A model generated the notes under the pieces. It was not told the origin of the DNA, did no database searches, and was given only the letters and a program-made list of their open reading frames with translations. A program made the translations under genes and the position numbers. From RPQJ01 sp035554635 (GTDB lineage Bacteria > Pseudomonadota > Gammaproteobacteria > Steroidobacterales > Steroidobacteraceae), in the NCBI GenBank assembly GCA_035554635.1, contig DATMIB010000213.1, positions 1-64,000 of the forward strand: 64,000 bases of DNA, given 5' to 3'. The stretch's first letter is position 1. Every line of letters begins with the position of its first letter. This document shows, in pieces, positions 59,153-64,000 of this stretch.

Positions 59153-60451
59153 ATGATCTCGCATCGGTTCCGCGCGGCTCCGACAGCGTGGTTTCCTGCT
59201 TCCGGTTGTGCGCGGGCCCGCAATCCGCGCAGTAACGTGGGTGGGCCACGGCGGCCACGGCCGGCCTGGCCTGCGTGCGTGGTCGCATGTCTGCTGACGC
59301 TCACGCAGGCTCCGCTTGCGCGTGCTCAAGACGCGGCGCCGAACCCGGTCACGGTGCACTTTCGCGCGTCCCAGGATGCGCTCCGGCGCGGCGACCTCAC
59401 GACGGCCGAGAGCGAAGCGGCGTCGGCGCTGGCCGTATCGGTGGATCGTTACGGCGACGGCGGGCGCACGGCGGTGCTGGCCGTGAATCTTGCGCAATTG
59501 CGCATCGCCTTGCGCCAGTACCAACGGGCGGTCGAGCCGGCGCGCCTCGCCTTGCGGTTGTCGGAGGCAAATCAGGCTGCGGCCGGCATCGACCCGCGGT
59601 TTGCACGGCTGCTGCTGGCACAAGCCGAACTGCCCGATGGCGGGGCCCCGGAGGCCGAGCGGCTGGAACAGGCGATCGCCGCGGCGAAGAACGAGCCGGA
59701 AATGCAAGCCGATGTCCTCGCGGCGTCGATCGAACTGGGCAAGCGCGCGCTCGCGGAGCAGCGTCACGGACAGGCGCGCGTCGCCTGGGCGACGGCTGTG
59801 GAACTGCTGGAGCCGCAGTCGAGCCCGAACTCGCTGCCGCTCGCACAGGCCCGCCTCGGCGTGGCCGCGGCGGGCATCCTGGGACTGGCCCGGGTTGAGG
59901 CTTCGGGCACCACCTTGAACCGGCGCCTCGGGCCGACTGCGGCTTACCGGGAGTTCGCTGAATTGCTGGTGCAGGTCATCGATGGCGTCGCCGAGCAGGC
60001 ACTGGGGGCCAGTGATCCCGAGGCGGCCCCGCGGGCACAGTCCCTGTTTGCCCAGGCGGTCGCCTGGCGCGGTGTCGTGAACGCAAAACTGACGTCCGAG
60101 CAGCGCGAGATCCGACGTCCGCCGGAGCCTCTGGACTGGGGATCGGAGATCGGCGCTGCACGACACGCCTTGCCGCCCTGTGACGCCGGCGTCATTGCGA
60201 ATCCCGAACCGCGGTACCCGCCGGCGAAGGTGGTGAGCGGTGGCGTGGGTTCTGTGGTCCTGCGGATGAAATTCAGCGAATCCGGCCACGTCGAAGAGTC
60301 GCGCGTGGAGGCCGAGGTCGGTGGCGCGAGTTTTTCCGAGTCCGTCAGCGCTGTCGCGTCCCAGTGGCGCCTCGTAAAGAGGGACCCCGCCGCGACGGGC
60401 TGTCGCCTCGCTCGCGAAAGGTTTCTCAGCGTTACCTACGTTTTCAATTGA
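59153..60451 (+). CDS. Exported protein with TPR-like region and TonB-C-like domain
   Basis: A 432-residue protein with a late hydrophobic segment (PAWPACVVACLLTLTQAPLARAQ), so the real start may be GTG 59237. Residues about 65-310 form helical repeats (DALRRGDLTTAESEAASALAV, TAVLAVNLAQLRIALRQYQRAVEPARLALRL), like TPRs. The C-terminal 90 residues, NPEPRYPPAKVVSGGVGSVVLRMKFSESGHVEESRVEAEVGG, resemble a TonB C-terminal domain, with cysteines in LPPCDAG and TGCRLARE. It is not a TonB itself, because no Pro-rich spacer or membrane anchor for ExbB is seen. Function unknown; a shortened relative follows. Confidence 0.75.
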   Translation: MISHRFRAAPTAWFPASGCARARNPRSNVGGPRRPRPAWPACVVACLLTLTQAPLARAQDAAPNPVTVHFRASQDALRRGDLTTAESEAASALAVSVDRYGDGGRTAVLAVNLAQLRIALRQYQRAVEPARLALRLSEANQAAAGIDPRFARLLLAQAELPDGGAPEAERLEQAIAAAKNEPEMQADVLAASIELGKRALAEQRHGQARVAWATAVELLEPQSSPNSLPLAQARLGVAAAGILGLARVEASGTTLNRRLGPTAAYREFAELLVQVIDGVAEQALGASDPEAAPRAQSLFAQAVAWRGVVNAKLTSEQREIRRPPEPLDWGSEIGAARHALPPCDAGVIANPEPRYPPAKVVSGGVGSVVLRMKFSESGHVEESRVEAEVGGASFSESVSAVASQWRLVKRDPAATGCRLARERFLSVTYVFN

Positions 60452-60497
60452 GTCGCGATCGAGCCGCGCCCGCGAGAAGGGTGGCGCCCTGCGCGCC

Positions 60498-60875
60498 GTG
60501 ATCAAAGCCAAGCTCCGGACGGACGACATGAGGCTGCAGAACCTTCCGCAGCAGCAAGACCCTGTCGGGGAGATCGGTCACTCGCGTCATGAGTTGCCGG
60601 CCTGCCAGGCCAAGCTCGTGATGGGTCGCAAGCCGACTTTCCCCGCGGGCGCCCGCGTGGATGCCGACGTAGGTGCCGTCGTGCTCAAGCTCAACGTCGA
60701 TGAATCCGGCGCGGTGACGGATTCGGTCGTCGCCGGATCGATCGGCGGTGCCGTGTTCGCGAGGTCGGTGTCGGACGTCGTGCCCACGTGGCGGTACGAG
60801 AAAGAGGACGCCACTGAGGCAAATTGTCGGCTGGCCCGCGAGATCTTCTTCACGTACTACAACTACTACTGGTAG
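60498..60875 (+). CDS. Short TonB-C-like protein, probable partial duplicate
   Basis: A 125-residue protein from a GTG (ATG 60528 is an alternative). Almost the whole chain aligns with the C-terminal domain of the preceding gene: AKLVMGRKPTFPAGARVDADVGAVVLKLNVDESGAVTDSVVAGSIGGAVF and NCRLAREIF, including both cysteines. It has no signal peptide, so as annotated it would stay in the cytosol, which does not suit disulfide cysteines. It may be a remnant of a tandem duplication that lost the 5' part, or an independently used domain. Confidence 0.6.
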   Translation: MIKAKLRTDDMRLQNLPQQQDPVGEIGHSRHELPACQAKLVMGRKPTFPAGARVDADVGAVVLKLNVDESGAVTDSVVAGSIGGAVFARSVSDVVPTWRYEKEDATEANCRLAREIFFTYYNYYW

Positions 60876-61000
60876 GCCTTGCAGGGACCACGCGGCGCCG
60901 GTCCCACCGGCGCCTGCGTCGCGGCCACGGGCGCCCCCTTTTGTTCGACCGGGCCGGCCCCATCTAGGGGCCATCCCGGATCCCGTCGAGAGTCGTTCCC

Positions 61001-63589
<2,589 letters not shown>

Positions 63590-63614
63590 TCCGGCGCCGT
63601 CGCCCTCGGCCCGG

Positions 63615-63638
63615 CCCTCTCCCGTGATCGGGAGCGGG
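63615..63638. repeat. Short hairpin repeat, copy 8 (short)
   Basis: CCCTCTCCCG-TGAT-CGGGAGCGGGTGA, stem CTCCCG / CGGGAG (63619-63624 and 63629-63634). It follows the clpB stop by 25 bases and could act in termination. Confidence 0.65.
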
Positions 63639-63652
63639 TGAAAGAACGCCGG

Positions 63653-63693
63653 CCCTCACCCCAACCCTCTCCCACCGCAGTGGGAGAGGGGGT
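63653..63693. repeat. Short hairpin repeat, copy 9
   Basis: CCCTCACCCCAACC followed by the stem CCCTCTCCCA / TGGGAGAGGG (63665-63674 and 63681-63690). It sits 17 bases upstream of the last gene in the window, close enough to affect its mRNA leader. Confidence 0.8.
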
Positions 63694-63709
63694 AAGAAGC
63701 AAGACAGAC

Positions 63710-64000
63710 ATGCCGATTTACGAGTACCAGTGCGAAAAGTGCCACCACCACCTGGAGGCGTTGCAGAAGATCGCGGACAAGCCGCTGCGCGAGTGCCCCG
63801 AGTGCGGCAAGCACACGTTGAAGCGGCTCGTGTCGGCGCCGTTGTTCCGGCTCGCGGGCAGCGGCTGGTACGAGACTGACTTCAAGTCCGACAAGGAAAC
63901 CAAACGCAACCTGGCCGGGCGTGAAGAAGTCGCCACGGAAGCGTCCAAGGACGGCGCGAGCGCGAAGCCGGACACCAAGCCCGCGGAGACGACCAGGAAG
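63710..64000 (+). CDS. FmdB-type zinc-ribbon protein (partial, runs off the window)
   Basis: The first 97 residues of an FmdB/CxxC_CXXC_SSSS regulatory protein: PIYEYQCEKCHHHLEALQKIADKPLRECPECGKHTLKRLVSAP, with two CxxC pairs (CEKC and CPEC) forming a zinc ribbon. A charged tail rich in Lys, Ala and Glu follows, as in the family. The gene is open at the right edge. Family members are small putative regulators of unclear target, often next to aspS. No ribosome-binding site is obvious; the start is set by the conserved MPIYEY. Confidence 0.88.
   Translation, partial: MPIYEYQCEKCHHHLEALQKIADKPLRECPECGKHTLKRLVSAPLFRLAGSGWYETDFKSDKETKRNLAGREEVATEASKDGASAKPDTKPAETTRK

Overview
The window looks like the chromosome of a GC-rich gammaproteobacterium, most plausibly from the Xanthomonadales/Nevskiales/Steroidobacter-like range. 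Three things point there: the bamD, rluD, pgeF ... clpB neighbourhood at the right end, which is the usual gammaproteobacterial order; four very large TonB-dependent receptors with a VVTGSR/VIVTGS-type N-terminus; and a polyhydroxyalkanoate (PHA) module with phasin, PhaR and a MaoC hydratase. This placement is inference from gene content, since no rRNA or tRNA gene is visible. Genes are tightly packed on both strands, no intergenic gap reaches 300 bases, and no insertion sequence, prophage or CRISPR array was seen.

Left region (1-19143): an Lrp/AsnC regulator is followed by an outer-membrane uptake island. Four TonB-dependent receptors (666-3680, 3793-6735, 13319-16078, 16312-19143) flank a block with three 2-oxoglutarate/Fe(II) oxygenases, one of them fused to TPRs, two exported retropepsin-like aspartic proteases and a small secreted protein. 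Oxygenase plus protease occurs twice, and two of the receptors are close paralogues, so the block looks as if it grew by duplication. It is the best candidate in the window for an undescribed system.

Middle region (19353-38334): a DUF192 protein and a lipoprotein; a PadR regulator coupled to a membrane protein; the glycogen genes glgC and glgA around a LEA-type lipoprotein; an AraC-Ada alkyltransferase; PHA granule genes with TTGC/GCAA dyads that fit PhaR operators; cysteine synthase; an RND efflux pair; an M32-type carboxypeptidase with altered zinc motifs; ttcA; and an APC permease.

Right region (38429-64000): a three-gene coupled operon joins a tyrosine phosphatase/ADP-ribosylglycohydrolase fusion, a zinc metallopeptidase and an ATP-grasp ligase. 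It is followed by a DksA/TraR-type regulator, peptide deformylase, an M49-like exported peptidase, pirin, several small unknown proteins, a beta-barrel protein, a giant FAD/Fe-S oxidoreductase, a GH17-GT2 glucan synthase, bamD, rluD, pgeF, a ZIP transporter, two genes sharing a TonB-C-like domain, clpB and the start of an fmdB-type gene.

Two intergenic repeat families stand out. One is a short hairpin element (core ACCTCTCCCG...CGGGAGAGGT) at four loci. The other is an approximately 115-base long inverted repeat present exactly at two convergent gene junctions, where it supplies the stop codon of glgA in one case.
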